Below are positions 1 to 10,886 of a stretch of DNA of 64,000 bases, piece after piece. The stretch lies in NCBI GenBank assembly GCA_047967505.1, contig CM106539.1. One strand, 5' to 3'. The first letter of the stretch is position 1, and every line of letters begins with the position of its first letter. Below the pieces are notes generated by a model. The model was not told where the DNA came from and did not search any database. It was given only the letters and a program-made list of their open reading frames with translations. A program made the translations under genes and the position numbers. The stretch comes from Dipteris shenzhenensis (taxonomy: Eukaryota; Polypodiophyta; Polypodiopsida; Gleicheniales).

Positions 1-92
1 CAAAATGACTATGAGATTGAAAAACAAACTTCGCAACCTGAGAAGCACAAAAAATGGCCGATACTAGTGAGTCACTATCTGAGAAGAAGTGA

Positions 93-2792
93 TTACACCA
101 TCTTCACATCGACTTAGAAGAACAATATGCTCCAGCACAAAAAAGACGAAAGGATACGGTGCTGAATGCTCAACAGCAGGAAAATATGAGAAGAGAAGGG
201 CTTCAACATATTGACTTATGGTGTGATGGAAGCATATATCCAAAATGTCAAGTAAAAAACTCTACACCTCCATTTGTCAATCCCACCACATTACTGAGGT
301 TTGCCGGCGATGGACAAAATGGACTTCTTGGTTATATTTCAGCGCAGTCTGCATTTGCGAAAACGTATAAAATGATGTACCTACAAGAAAAGGGGGCCAA
401 GATGGAGGAGATAGCCATTCGTGCAAAATTGGAGCAGTAGTTGCAGAATGAAATTGAGGAGCATTCATAGAGTAAAAAAGAGTTGACAAGAGCAAGAAAG
501 AAGAGAACCGTGTTTGGAGATAGACTACGTAGCAGGAAGATTAAAAACATTGTAAATTTGAAGGCTGGGATTGGTGGATGCAAGCGACGAATTCAGGAAG
601 CAAGGTTAGATTGAAATTTATCATTTTGTATACTCAAAAAGGCTCTCTTCCAGACTATATCTATTTCGTTGATTGTCACAAAATAAGAATGGAGGTGCTG
701 AATGATATAGTCATATTGTGTTGTTACTACAGGAAATTATTGGAGCCTACAAAAGAAAATATGGACCCGAACCTTCTTCCTGTTAAACAAATGAAAGGAT
801 TGCTTTCTTGCGGTGTTGCAAAAGGTTTGATTGAGGAAAAAAAATACAAAACAGTCAAACGCAATGTTGTAGAGGACTTTGTATCTAATAATCAAGTTGA
901 TGGCACTATAATCCAAGAGGCTCTTGATGTTAGTGGAGTTAGCAGGAAGGGATATAGTTCGATTTTTCATGTGATATCCTCAACTTTGAAAGATCAAAGG
1001 ATCAAACGAGTTTTACTGCCAAATCCAACAACCGTGTGGAGGATAAGAGGTCATTTGAATGAAAGTATAGATGAATTTATTGGGCAATATATCCATATTG
1101 AAGAAATATTTCATGGTGTTAAAGGAACCACTGTGTATGATCCTTGGAACAATATATTTTTAGATCTGCAACAACTTCAAAAAAGAATGGTCGAGTTTTA
1201 TGGAATAACATTTGAGGAGTGCAAAGGCATTTTGAAATTCGTTATCAAACTGGATGAGTGTGAGGTTGTAAAGGAAAAGAAAATGGAAAGAGTTACTATT
1301 ACATTGATGAATGGAGCAATTGATACATCATTGACTGAAGCGAGTTCAAAGTATTTTAGTGTGCAGTCAGAGAAACACATATGGTGGTTAGGCTCGTTCC
1401 AGGTATGATCATTTTTTGTTTTATACTTGATTTTGGTCATTGTTTTCAAATTTGATATAGTAATACTTTTGTTTTCTATAATCTCGCAGGTGAAGACCGA
1501 AGACCATGAAACACTAGATTGGGTGTTTCAGCACACAGAAATACCAAGAATAATCAAAAGACAAGTGCAAGGCGAGAATCTCCATGTTGCAGGAAAAGGT
1601 GATTTTCAAGTAGAGTGGCACATGGCCGGGGATCTTAAAACACTTAAGTGCATGTATAACATTAGTAAAGGAGGCAACTCAAAGTCTCCTTGTCTTTACT
1701 GCAAAGAATCAGCTCAAGTAATGGATTCAAAATGGTGGAAGAGAGCACCTAATAGAGATAAAGTTGACCCTGACTTCAAGGCCATTCTGGACATTCCACT
1801 ATGTAATGTTCACATCTGCACATTGCATGGTCTATGTCGAATTATTGAGAAATTGGTATTTTTATATATTGGATTTGCTTGGAAACTCCGTCCCGAAAAA
1901 AATAGAAAGGATGCTCTTCAAGCATTGGAAAAAGTGTTATCCAATATAGGTCTGCATGGAGGAGATGTTCAAATCACAAAGGATTTTAAAAAGTCTACCA
2001 ATGGCAAGGAGGTACCAATCAAGCCCTCTATTGGTGGTGTTAAGGCAAGAAGATTCTTGTCTCGACCCAAACACAGTAAGCAAGTAAGGCAAGGTAGAGC
2101 AGTTTCAAAGATTAATTATGGATTGTGGAAGCAAGTCCATAATGCTGTGAAAGATCATGAGGCAGATGGGGAAGCACGAAATAGGAAGGCAGAGGTGTGG
2201 AGGTCTCTTGATCAACTCTTCATGTTCTGTGACAAAGTAACATGGACAAAGAGTGATTACAAGGACTTTGAGGAGGCAATTAAACATTTTGGAAAGTCAA
2301 TGAAAGACGCATGGACAGCCTGCAATATAACTCACTACATGGTAAGGTTATGTCTTTTTCTTTTACTTAAGTGTGATCCTCTTTTTTTTTATTACTTACT
2401 ATGCATTCTTATGTCTTACAGCATATCATATACAACCACCTTCCCTATTTTGTCAAAAAGTATGGATGCCCAGCTATTTGTTCTACCCAAGGCATGGAGA
2501 AGTCTCACTACATGGCACGTAATGCATTTTTTAGACACACACAACACTATGGAGGAAGTCAGAAGGCGAATATAGTCTGAAGGAAGTCTTCCAATGGTTT
2601 TACCGAGGCATACTACAGAGGCTGCATGCTAAAAGAAAAGTTGCTAGCTCCAAAATCAAGCTTGCTTTTCTTCTAGCCCAAAAGCAAAGACGAAGACAAG
2701 CTCTAGACAATTCAATTGCAGCAGAGAGACATAGACAATGGAGGGAATCGAAGATATTTAGAAACCATAAATGGACAAGTAAACATGAATAG
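93..2792 (+). pseudogene. DDE-type cut-and-paste transposase-like gene, four exons, broken
   Basis: Four coding blocks join through introns with GT..AG ends and matching phases: exon A about 93-604, intron 605-732 (codon AG|G), exon B 733-1402, intron 1403-1489 (phase 0), exon C 1490-2341, intron 2342-2421 (phase 0), exon D 2422-2792. The spliced frame shows a DDE-like set: Asp in KLDECE (codon 1253), Asp in AGDLKT (codon 1631), a CNVH signature (Cys 1802, His 1811) and Glu in QGMEKSH (codon 2497). A C/DxxH motif between the second Asp and the Glu is known from several eukaryotic cut-and-paste superfamilies. Spacing is about 97 and 262 residues. Exon A has in-frame TAG at 438-440 and 468-470. 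Exon D shifts frame near 2570-2575; the other frame then stays open to TAG 2790. The true 5' end is unknown and may lie outside the window. The superfamily is not assigned. It could be an old transposon or a decayed domesticated gene. Confidence 0.6.
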
Positions 2793-3080
2793 GACTCATT
2801 AGTAACTTATTCGTGTTATGCATGAAAAGTATTTCTTTTGTGAAACATATGATCTGAACTTAATACAATTTGTTTACAATTTCAATATATTGTTCATTTA
2901 ATATTTAACGAGACCACTCTATGTAAATGTACAAATCATTTCATCATCAACTTATTAATCATTTATACAAGATCATACCAGATATCAAAGACTTTATACA
3001 AATCAGTTCAAATTTAATATAATGTTTGTGCTATATTCGATGACTAAATCCTATTTCTCCCAGGGCCTGCCGATCGGAAC
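2793..3080. other. AT-rich gap between two convergent genes
   Basis: This short AT-rich stretch separates the 3' ends of the two facing genes and probably holds their untranslated tails. No coding block, repeat or inverted terminus was recognised. Confidence 0.5.
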
Positions 3081-5168
3081 TCACTTTTTGATCTTGATTG
3101 GAGTCTTTTTTTTCTTTATTGGCTTGATGTCGACTGTCTCTTTATCCTTTTCTTCAGCTCTCTCCACCTGTTCCTCTTCTTGGACTGTGTGGCCTGATGC
3201 AATCATGGGTGGCTCTCGAAACCTTACGAGCTGGTGTTTTCCATAGCCCTCCAGATATTTGGGCTCCTTAACACCACATGCTAATGCATAAGAAGTGTAA
3301 GACAAAAAGTAAGCGGCCCTAGAGGCTTGCTTATTCACATAATCTCCAAATATATCTATGGCAGACAACCTCTCTATCAAAATGATCTTTTCCTTTTGCC
3401 ATGAAAGAACATGTCCACCTAAAGCCCTGGACAAACATTTTAGGAAGTAAACAATGGCTTCTCCATTGTTGCTCAACTGCCTATGGTAAATCAAGATCTT
3501 GGCACTGCCTAGATCATGAATATAATGAGCTAGGCCTGACATTTTGCGAAACCCAACCTGCTTGCTTCCACTTGATCTTTGGAGGAATGTGTCATCCTCA
3601 ATTTGTAGCTGCCACATATCAAAGGATTGGAATGAGATAATACACAACCTACAAAAACAAAGTTAAGCAGAAGTCAAAGTATATGATTTGAAGTACCTTC
3701 TCATTTTCATCAGCAACAAGCAGTTCATCTTTCCAAAGATTTATCCCTCTCCCCTCTTGTCCAGCCTCTTCTTTAGGCTTTTCCTCGGGGGGGTCACTCA
3801 TCATATGTAACCCTATCACGTGAGTTCAAAAGAAGGATATTTTTTATTCCTAAAATTTACAGAAATAAATATACATAAGGGACTATTTAAAATAGTTTTG
3901 GAAAAAATTTACAGATTTGTATAGAAAAGGGGTACATTTTATTAATGAAAAAATTTACAAATAAGGGATTTTAAATATAGGCCTTGAACGCACGTGATAT
4001 AGAGGGTTTATACATAGTGACCCCCCCGAGGGCTTTTCTGAGTATAGTGCTGAGAGATTCATAGCTTCCTGTGTGAGCTGGAAGGCAGCTTCATTTGGCT
4101 CTTGGAACTTTTCAGCCTCTTTGAAACAAAATGAAAGGGCCTCTACAGGATCAAACATTGTTTCCAAAGCCAGTAGTGAATGGTCATCCTCTATGCCAAC
4201 CTCCTTATCACGCCTTGAAGCCTGGGCAATAAGGGAAATGGCATAGTCCTCCCTCAAATCAAACATACACTCTATATCATGGAGGAAAACATAATCCTTT
4301 CCACCAATCAACACACCTGGAAGCATGGGCACTGCATAGTTGCTGCTCTGAACATCAAAATCTTCAACTGGCTCTGCTCCCCTCAGAGTTTTTGTCCTCA
4401 GTTAAACAAGGTCAAGAGCAGCCACTTGCAGCCCCTCATCCTGAAGGTTGATATCTTCTTCTTGCTCTGCCATTTCTGTGACCAAAGAAACATCCTCCTT
4501 TTCCTCTGCTTCAGATGTGTCTTCTTCTTCTATTTCCTGCCCTTGTTCATCCAAAGACTTCTGACTGAAGACAATGTACATAAGAAATGCCATGCTCTCC
4601 TCCAGCACTCTGCACTTTCTGGTGTGCAAAGTATAGTTGAATTTATAGTGATCGGGCAGGCTGTCAAATCTTCTGTTCACATGGTACCTCAGCCTGTCAT
4701 TGGAGACAATATGATTTATGTGCACAAAAACCTTTTCTCCTTCCACAATTCTTCCTGCCTCTGTCAGTTCTTTGAAGGTATCCCAATAGTCTGAAAGAAA
4801 ATCTTTGTGCTGCTCCAGTACAGAGCTCATTGTGAACTCCATGTTGAAAATACTGTGGTATATATGGAAGTTACTCTGAGCCTTGCATTTGTGAAGAAAC
4901 TCAAATAGGAGCAAATCTGGAGAATTGTCCTCTTCTGGTTCCATTTGTTTTTTGTCGGAAGAATCAGCACTCTGCTCCAGTCTCTTCTTTTTGCCTGTTC
5001 AAAAACTTATATACTATGAATTCTATATGCTGACATATGCAATCAGTGAATGCATTGTATATCACCAGATAATTCCTTCATGACATCTTATGACTCACCT
5101 GGTGATTGCTGTGGTCTAATAATAGCAGCAGAAAAGTCCAGCTTCCTCTTGAAAGGTGGGGCCTGGAG
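3081..5168 (-). pseudogene. Unrecognised multi-exon plant gene, broken by a stop and a MITE
   Basis: Read on the minus strand, exon 5168-5099 (LQAPPFKRKLDFSAA..) ends in phase 1. Intron 5098-4995 has GTGAGT..ACAG ends. The long exon 4994-3697 follows, then intron 3696-3609 (GTACTT..GGCAG, phase 0) and a last exon 3608-3081 ending in a stop. All joins keep frame. Features seen are basic clusters (KRK, KKKR) near the start, an acidic Glu-rich stretch near 4480-4560, and a Lys-rich tail. No known domain was recognised. Two lesions are visible: in-frame TAA at 4402-4404, and an inverted-repeat element at 3784-4030. The insert plus its target copy is 255 bp, a multiple of three, so the frame continues across it once it is removed. 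More 5' exons probably lie beyond 5168, within or past the tandem repeat. The gene converges on the transposase-like gene, so it could be a second gene of the same transposon or an unrelated host gene. Confidence 0.5.
3784..4030. mobile_element. MITE-like element, 247 bp, 8-bp TSD
   Basis: The ends CTCGGGGGGGTCACT and AGTGACCCCCCCGAG are perfect inverted complements for 15 bp. Similarity continues imperfectly to about 50 bp, including ATCACGTG. It is flanked by direct repeats GGCTTTTC at 3776-3783 and 4031-4038. The interior is AT-rich with no coding potential. An 8-bp target duplication is typical of hAT-type elements, but the C/G-rich terminus is not a familiar hAT end, so the superfamily is left open. 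It sits inside an exon of the minus-strand gene. Confidence 0.85.
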
Positions 5169-5265
5169 CTGTTCCAAAACAAAAACATTTCTCATCATCA
5201 AGGAAGATTTCCACAGGGCTAAAGATAGCAAATTAATGAGGTAGAAGTGAGAACCAGATCAGACA

Positions 5266-5968
5266 CAGGAATTTGCAGCAAAATGCGATATGGGCTGTTT
5301 AGAGAATTATAAACCACTCTCCTCGCATTTTGTTGCAAATTCTCAAATTCTGTTCATGTGCATGTCAAATCAAGCACTGGGTTCATCTCAGTGATTCCTG
5401 GACACTATGATCTCATATGCAAGAGAAATAGTGGAATGAGTGAAACTTTTCATGAGGAATGTGTCAACAACAGGAATCTGCAGCAAAATGCGATATGGGC
5501 TATTTAGAGAATTATAAACCACTCTCCTCGCATTTTGTTGCAAATTCTCAAGTTCTGTTCATGTGCATGTCAAATCAAGCACTTGGTTCATCTCAGTGAT
5601 TCCTGGAGTGATTCCTGGACACTATGATCTCATATGCAAGAGAAATAATGGAATGAGTGAAACTTTTCATGAGGAATGTGTCAACAACAGGAATTTGCAG
5701 CAAAATGAGATATGGGCTGTTTAGAGAATTATAAACCACTCTCCTCGCATTTTGTTGCAAATTCTCAAGTTCTGTTCATGTGCATGTCAAATCAAGCACT
5801 TGGTTCATCTCAGTGATTCCTGGACACTACGATCTCATATGCAAGAGAAATAATGGAATGAGTGAAACTTTTCATGAGGAATGTGTCAACAACAGGAATT
5901 TGCAGCAAAATGCGATATGGGCTGTTTAGAGAATTATAAACCACTCTCCTCGCATTTTGTTGCAAATT
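5266..5968. repeat. 205-bp tandem repeat with hairpin in every unit, about 3.4 copies
   Basis: Units start with CAGGAATYTGCAGCAAAAT at 5266, 5471, 5688 and 5893. The spacing is 205, 217 and 205 bp; the longer unit carries a local 12-bp duplication of GTGATTCCTGGA. Each unit contains arms AATTTGCAGCAAAATGCGA and TCGCATTTTGTTGCAAATT about 35 bp apart, which can pair. The fourth copy is cut off after its hairpin. The array lies upstream of (or in an intron of) the minus-strand gene. Confidence 0.9.
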
Positions 5969-6811
5969 TCTTGTTTCTATTCATATCAACCTACAATCTA
6001 ATTTCTGGGTGATTTACCACATTCTTGAACAGTATAAATTGAAAATGTAAGAAGAAGGATGGAGCTGAGTGAAGACATTGGGACATCAAAAATCCAATGG
6101 ATGGAAGAAATAAATGTTGAAAAACATTGAAACCAATCTAGAATTCTGACCTTTTTTTTCCTTTTCCATGCTGATGGAGTTGCACTGGTAAATCTCCTGC
6201 TCTTTCTCTAGCTTTAACTTTGCACTCTAGGTAACCTGGAGATGTGGCAGTACTGTCTTCAGGCAGGTTGCAGTCTGGATGGAGTGTGCTGGGTAGAAAA
6301 GGATCAGAGAGAAGGAAATGGAAGATGCGAGGGTCGTGGCAGGGATGAAAGATTGGGATCCAGGGGAGGGAAAAGTGGTTGTGGTATTGATGATGAAATC
6401 ATGAATGGCACAAGTTCCAAGGCATAAAGTGTACTTTCACACATGCCAAATTTCAAACTCCAAGAGATCTGGGTCCCATCCACACGTGTGAAAAACGACT
6501 ACATTCCACACGTGTGGGATTTAGAGATTCTTTAATTCTATTTGCACTTATTTGTGGTATCCTGTTTTAGACCTCTTGCCCTCCAGTCTCTGCTCTCTTG
6601 CCTCCCTACCTCCATACTCTGCAACATCAGCATCCTGTCGAGCAGCACAGGTTCATCCTCAGCACAGATTACTCCTCAGCAGCACAACACATCCACAGAG
6701 AGTCCACAGATAGATTCCAGGTCAGTAACAATGGGTTCTCCCCTTAGTCTCTGCAATCTTCTTGCCTAAAATAGAAAAAATCCATCCTGCATGGAAATGC
6801 ATAGACTCAAG
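5969..6811. other. Non-retrotransposon sequence without a recognised gene
   Basis: No convincing gene is seen. A short minus-strand block around 6145-6240 (GYLECKVKARERAGDL..), preceded by a CCAG acceptor-like site, could be another exon of the gene at 3081-5168, but its phase does not fit directly. The plus-strand open frame at 6242-6427 is Gly/Arg-rich and looks incidental. The stretch ends where Copia-like sequence begins at 6812. Confidence 0.4.
6480..6517. promoter_or_regulatory. Paired palindromic G-box motifs
   Basis: CACACGTGTG occurs at 6481-6490 and again at 6507-6516, 26 bp apart, both within a CCACACGTGTG context. Each holds the plant G-box core CACGTG. Their position would suit a promoter of the minus-strand gene if its first exon lies near 6000-6400. 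That link is inference. Confidence 0.35.
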
Positions 6812-9258
6812 TCAAGATAGAGAAATCACTGTAGGAATGCAGATCTTCAAGTGTGATATTTGCATGTGAGGGCTCTTCACTGTAGCCCAAGAAAATACAC
6901 TTCCGGCTCTTCGGTTCCCATTTGGTCCTATTAGCATTAGGGATATGCACAAAACAGTCACATCCAAAAACTTTGAAATGTACAGCTGAGGTTTCTTACC
7001 AGAAAAGGCCTGCAGTGGAGTCATCCCATTCACAGCTTTTGTGTAGCTACGATTCAAAATGTAAACTGTAGTGTTACATGCTTCAGCCCAGAAAGTCTTT
7101 GGAAAATCTTTCCCTTTCATCATACTCCTGCCCATTTCACAGATGATGTGCATCTTGCATTCTGCTTCTCCATTTTGCTATGATGTATGTGGTAGGGGTT
7201 TCTGCCTCTTGATCCCGTGACTTTTGCAGTAACTCTCGAATTCAGTTGATGTGAACTCTCCACCTCTGTCTGATCTCAATTTCTTCACCTTCTTCCCCAT
7301 TTCTTTCTTGACCATTACATGCCATTCCTTGAACTTACTAAAAGCCTCGTCTTTAGTCTTCAGGAAGTATATCCATATCCTTCTACTGTAGTTGTCGATC
7401 AGCGTCATGAAGTAGTAGGAACCACCCAAAGCTTCCATCTCCATATTTCTGTAGAGGTCCTTGAACGAGCTCTAGAGGAGCCTTTGCCCTGCTGGCCTCT
7501 TTAGGAAAGGGCTGCCGATGCTGCTTGCCCATCATGCAAGCTTCACATACATCGAGCAGATCTGAAATTTCTAGTAGGTCTACAATCATTCCACTTTTAT
7601 GCATCTCCTTCAAAGAACTAAGGTTTAGATGACCAAACCTCTCATGCCATAGCTTAGTGTTCTTCACATCCGCTCGAGCACTGAAAGCTGAGAGTTCGTA
7701 GATGTTGTTGTGCCGTGTACCTTTACCAATGACCTTCCCTTGAAGATCCACAATCTGTGTGCCATTCTTATCAAAGTGAACTTTAAGGTCCTGATCCGTG
7801 ATCGCAGAAATGGACAACAAGTTCCTCTTGATGTCTGGCACATAAAGAACATCGGACAACTGTTTTACAACTCCATCTGACTTGAGAGAAATTCCTTTTG
7901 CTGGACATTTTGCATCATTGCCGACTGCTACCAGGATGTCATTCCCTACTGGCTGTAGAGAGGTATACTTATCCTTCCGACTAGTCATGTGGTGCAATGC
8001 ACCACTGTCAATGATCCAAGGTTCATCCGCAGGTACATGAACTGCCTCCGTGCAAATCTCCTCAATTGCTATGAATAGCTCTACTAGTGCTGCCTACGCG
8101 CTATTGCTAGACTCTTTCTTTACTCTATTCTTCTCATCTGCAATCTTATTTTGGCACTCATGCTGCTTGTGCCCTGCCTTGTTGCAATAGAAGCACTTGA
8201 TCTTCTTCTTTCTCTTTTTATCATTAGAAGAAGATGGGTTACCAGAGTCCTTACCCTTACCTTTCTTTGATCTAGTGTAGAAAGCCGAATCTTCTCCAGT
8301 CCTCGTCTTTTGATGCATCTCGTGGGGCCTGTTTCAGCCCGTAAAGTGCCTTCTTCAGTTTACAAACTTTTCCTTTTGAACCGGGGATCACAAAACCTAG
8401 TGGTTGTTCCACGTATACCTCCTCCTTTAGATCCCTATTCAAAAAGGAGGATTTTACATCCATCTGAAACACGGGCCAACTTCCCTAGGCAACTAAAGCC
8501 AAAACACTGCAAATTGTGGTTCTTTCTTCTTCTTTCTCTTTTTATCATCAGAAGAAGATGGGTTAGCAGAGTCCTTATCCTTACCTTTTTATCCAGCGTA
8601 GAAAGCTGAATCTTCTCCAGTCCTTGTCTTTTGATGCATCTCCTCCTCTAGAAGCATCATGCTAAAATCCTCAAAGTTGAGGGGTGGATTTTTGTTCTGT
8701 GTATTCAGCACCATAACAAGACCATCATACTTTGGTGGAAGAATCCGTATACACCTTCGTGCTAGATTATCGCTGGTGATGGTGATGCCAATCACAGTCA
8801 TCTAATCGCGTAGATTCTTCACCCTGGTGATGAACTTCTCTGCTGCTTCAGACTCAGACAATTTCTCGTTCACGAGTTGAGTCTCCAGATTTTGAATCCA
8901 TGTTTGATTTGTGGTCTCGTACTTATTTTTTAAGACTGTCTATGCCTCCTTCGCTGTGGTGACATGTTGAATTAATGCCATGATGGAATCACTTACACTG
9001 CAGACAATAGAACATAGTGCATCTGCATTTCTTCTTGTCCATGCGAGAATCTCATCTGCAGTTGGTACTATCTATTGTCCTACATTGGCTGGGATCCAGT
9101 CTTGCAACTGGCCTCACGTCCACCCCAGTAGCAGTGTCCCAAAGTTCATATGTGCTTAGGATGGTCTTCATCTTGAACTTCTAGAGTGGATAGTTAGAAT
9201 CATCCAACTTTTTGCTTTCGCCGAATGGTGGGATTGGCAGTCTTGCGAGCTGGGCCAT
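6812..9258 (-). pseudogene. Tnt1-like Copia element D, Gag to integrase, truncated
   Basis: Minus-strand reading starts at ATG 9258 (MAQLARLPIPPFGESKK..) with gag, then a CCHC knuckle CFYCNKAGHKQHEC (8094-8318). A GAG-pre-integrase block follows (7383-7997; HERFGHLN, CEACMMGKQ), then integrase core pieces at 7178-7444 (LIDNYSRRIW, LRSDRGGEF) and 6812-7153 (FWAEACNTTVYILNRS). The order matches Ty1/Copia Gag-PR-IN. The frame is broken many times, for example TAG at the WKFKM position near 9181 and a lost piece between pre-integrase and integrase near 7440. Reverse transcriptase proper and the 3' LTR are missing, because the element stops at 6812. A misplaced RT fragment lies inside gag (8322-8524). 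Confidence 0.8.
8201..8642 (-). repeat. Duplicated gag segment flanking a misplaced RT fragment
   Basis: A 121-bp gag segment (8201-8321; [20 protein letters not shown] on the minus strand) is repeated at 8525-8642 with scattered substitutions. Between the copies, 8322-8524 codes on the same strand for Copia RT ([29 protein letters not shown]). RT belongs several kb downstream of gag, so this is a rearrangement. Confidence 0.85.
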
Positions 9259-9328
9259 CTCTCACAATCTGCTCGCAAATAGAAACACACTACCAAATCT
9301 TCTTGCTAGAGTCTAGGCTCTAATACCA

Positions 9329-9861
9329 TGTAAGAAAATAATACAACGTTTGTGCTCAACAGATAATAGGATCTCATACACAAGAGAGAAAGCAGATAGT
9401 ATGGAGAATCAAAAATTTGATTATTGTAGAACTGATACAATAGATGGCGCTGCCTCCCAGCCGTGCGCTCCTGTGAGAGAAGCTTCGATGACATGCCAAA
9501 AACAATAGAGGACGGAGGCTAGATGCTAAGGAATCAGGGTTGCTGTAGCCAGTGATGAAATGGGCTTCACAAGCTTACTCTTATATAGCCACCAGTCATA
9601 GTCGGTTGGGCTGAATTGGGTGACCGACCCAGTCCGCCCAAAACGATCGACTAGGGGTTGGTCCCAAAATAGGCAACCGACCACACAATAGAACTGGTGT
9701 GCAAAATAGAGCACAGCCATCTGAGATCATCTGGGACTCCAAACGGGCCCTGCAACTCGAGAGTGGGCTGCCTCGACAAATGCTCCATCTACCCTCAATG
9801 CGGTCAGTCATGGGATGCCTTCTCGCACTTGCATGTAGCCTAGTTGGTAGTGTGCCAACTC
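9329..9861 (-). repeat. 5' LTR of Copia element D (outer end approximate)
   Basis: On the minus strand the LTR ends in TTTTCTTACA directly before TGGTATTAGAGCC (9316-9328), an initiator tRNA-Met primer site. A TATATAAG box occurs near 9575-9590 on the same strand. The outer edge is set only by where family-A coding sequence resumes (about 9862), so the true LTR start and its TSD are not defined. Confidence 0.6.
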
Positions 9862-10597
9862 GCATTCTTGTCTTTAGGCAAAGGCACCAATTCCCATGTA
9901 GCATTTCTTCCAAGGCATCCATTTCTTCATCCATGGCTTTCTCCAATTTTTCTTTTCCCATGGCTTGCTCAAAAGAAATGGGTTCTGGTTCATGTATCAC
10001 TTTGACCATATAAGCATAGTGAATGGCTGTAAGTCCATCATATTTCAGCCTATCCATAGGATACTTAACTCTGGTAAACCTGTGCAAAATAGGCTCACTA
10101 CCAAGTGCTCTCAAAACATCCCTTGTCTTCCTTACTCTAGGTGTAACAACAAAAGGAATACCCAACTCATCATCAAGGCTCTATTGAGCCACTGGATTCA
10201 CCATCCACATAAGAGTGACCTGCATGCACATCAACCATGGGCTGATCTACTTTCTCTTTTCCCTTTTGTGATACTTGCATACCACTATCTACATTGCTTT
10301 GAGGAGATTCTCTTGGTCTCAATCTGCTTATCCATGGCGAAGTATGTGAACCACTGCTAGAGGACACTATAGGTCCACTAATATTTTGTGATTGCTGCTG
10401 TGAATTATGTGCAGCATTTTTGTGCATCTACATCATCAATCACATTTACTGGTTTATACCAACTTCTCATCTCATCAAAAACAACATATCTACTCACTAT
10501 AAACTTACGAGTAGAAGGGTTATAGCATCTATACCCTTTCTGCTGTAGAGAATAACCAATAAAGATGCACTTCTCAGCTTTTGGATCCACAACTTGG
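9862..10597 (-). pseudogene. Copia A1, 3' part: IN-RT linker, truncated
   Basis: Minus-strand blocks match the family-A polyprotein between integrase and RT: LDPKAEKCIFIGY (10405-10590), a Ser/Gly-rich linker (10173-10427) and the block [20 protein letters not shown] (about 9870-10165). Coding similarity ends at about 9862, so RT, RNase H and the 3' LTR are lost. The 5' half of the same element lies at 13253-15411; the two halves abut exactly (DELRSK|LDPKAEK) when TRG1 and one CTTGG copy are removed. Confidence 0.8.
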
Positions 10598-10886
10598 TGT
10601 TGGGATATCTCAAGGTGTATGCCTCAGGCACACCTTGGTTTCTATGTGTGTGTGCTAGAGGCACAGTTAGGTGCCCATAAGCACATTTAGGTGGTGATAG
10701 AAGCCACATAGGATGATTGAGAGAATCTAGGAGCAGATTGAGGAGATGATTGTGGAGCTCAGAGGTCATCAATGATGTCAGTGATCATGTAAGAGGTGCC
10801 TACTTAAGGACCTCATCTTTCTTCATTCCATAAGCAAGAAATCTGAGTTTGTGTTCACTTCATGCTTTCTTTTCAGTTTACCAACA
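10598..10886 (+). repeat. TRG1 5' LTR, 289 bp
   Basis: It starts TGTTGGGATATCTCAAGG and ends TTTACCAACA. By eye it differs from its partner at about nine positions, which makes TRG1 the oldest of the three complete gag-only copies. Confidence 0.93.

Noticed and set aside
93-2792. Calling the DDE-like gene a RAG1 or Transib relative
   Set aside because: Only the spacing of the acidic residues is similar. Sequence around them does not support homology by eye, so the superfamily is left open.
6242-6427. 61-codon Gly/Arg-rich frame
   Set aside because: Short and compositionally biased, with no homologous block; likely chance.
9060-9330. Separate host gene upstream of element D
   Set aside because: The minus-strand reading is the gag start of D, directly behind a tRNA-Met primer site and LTR end.
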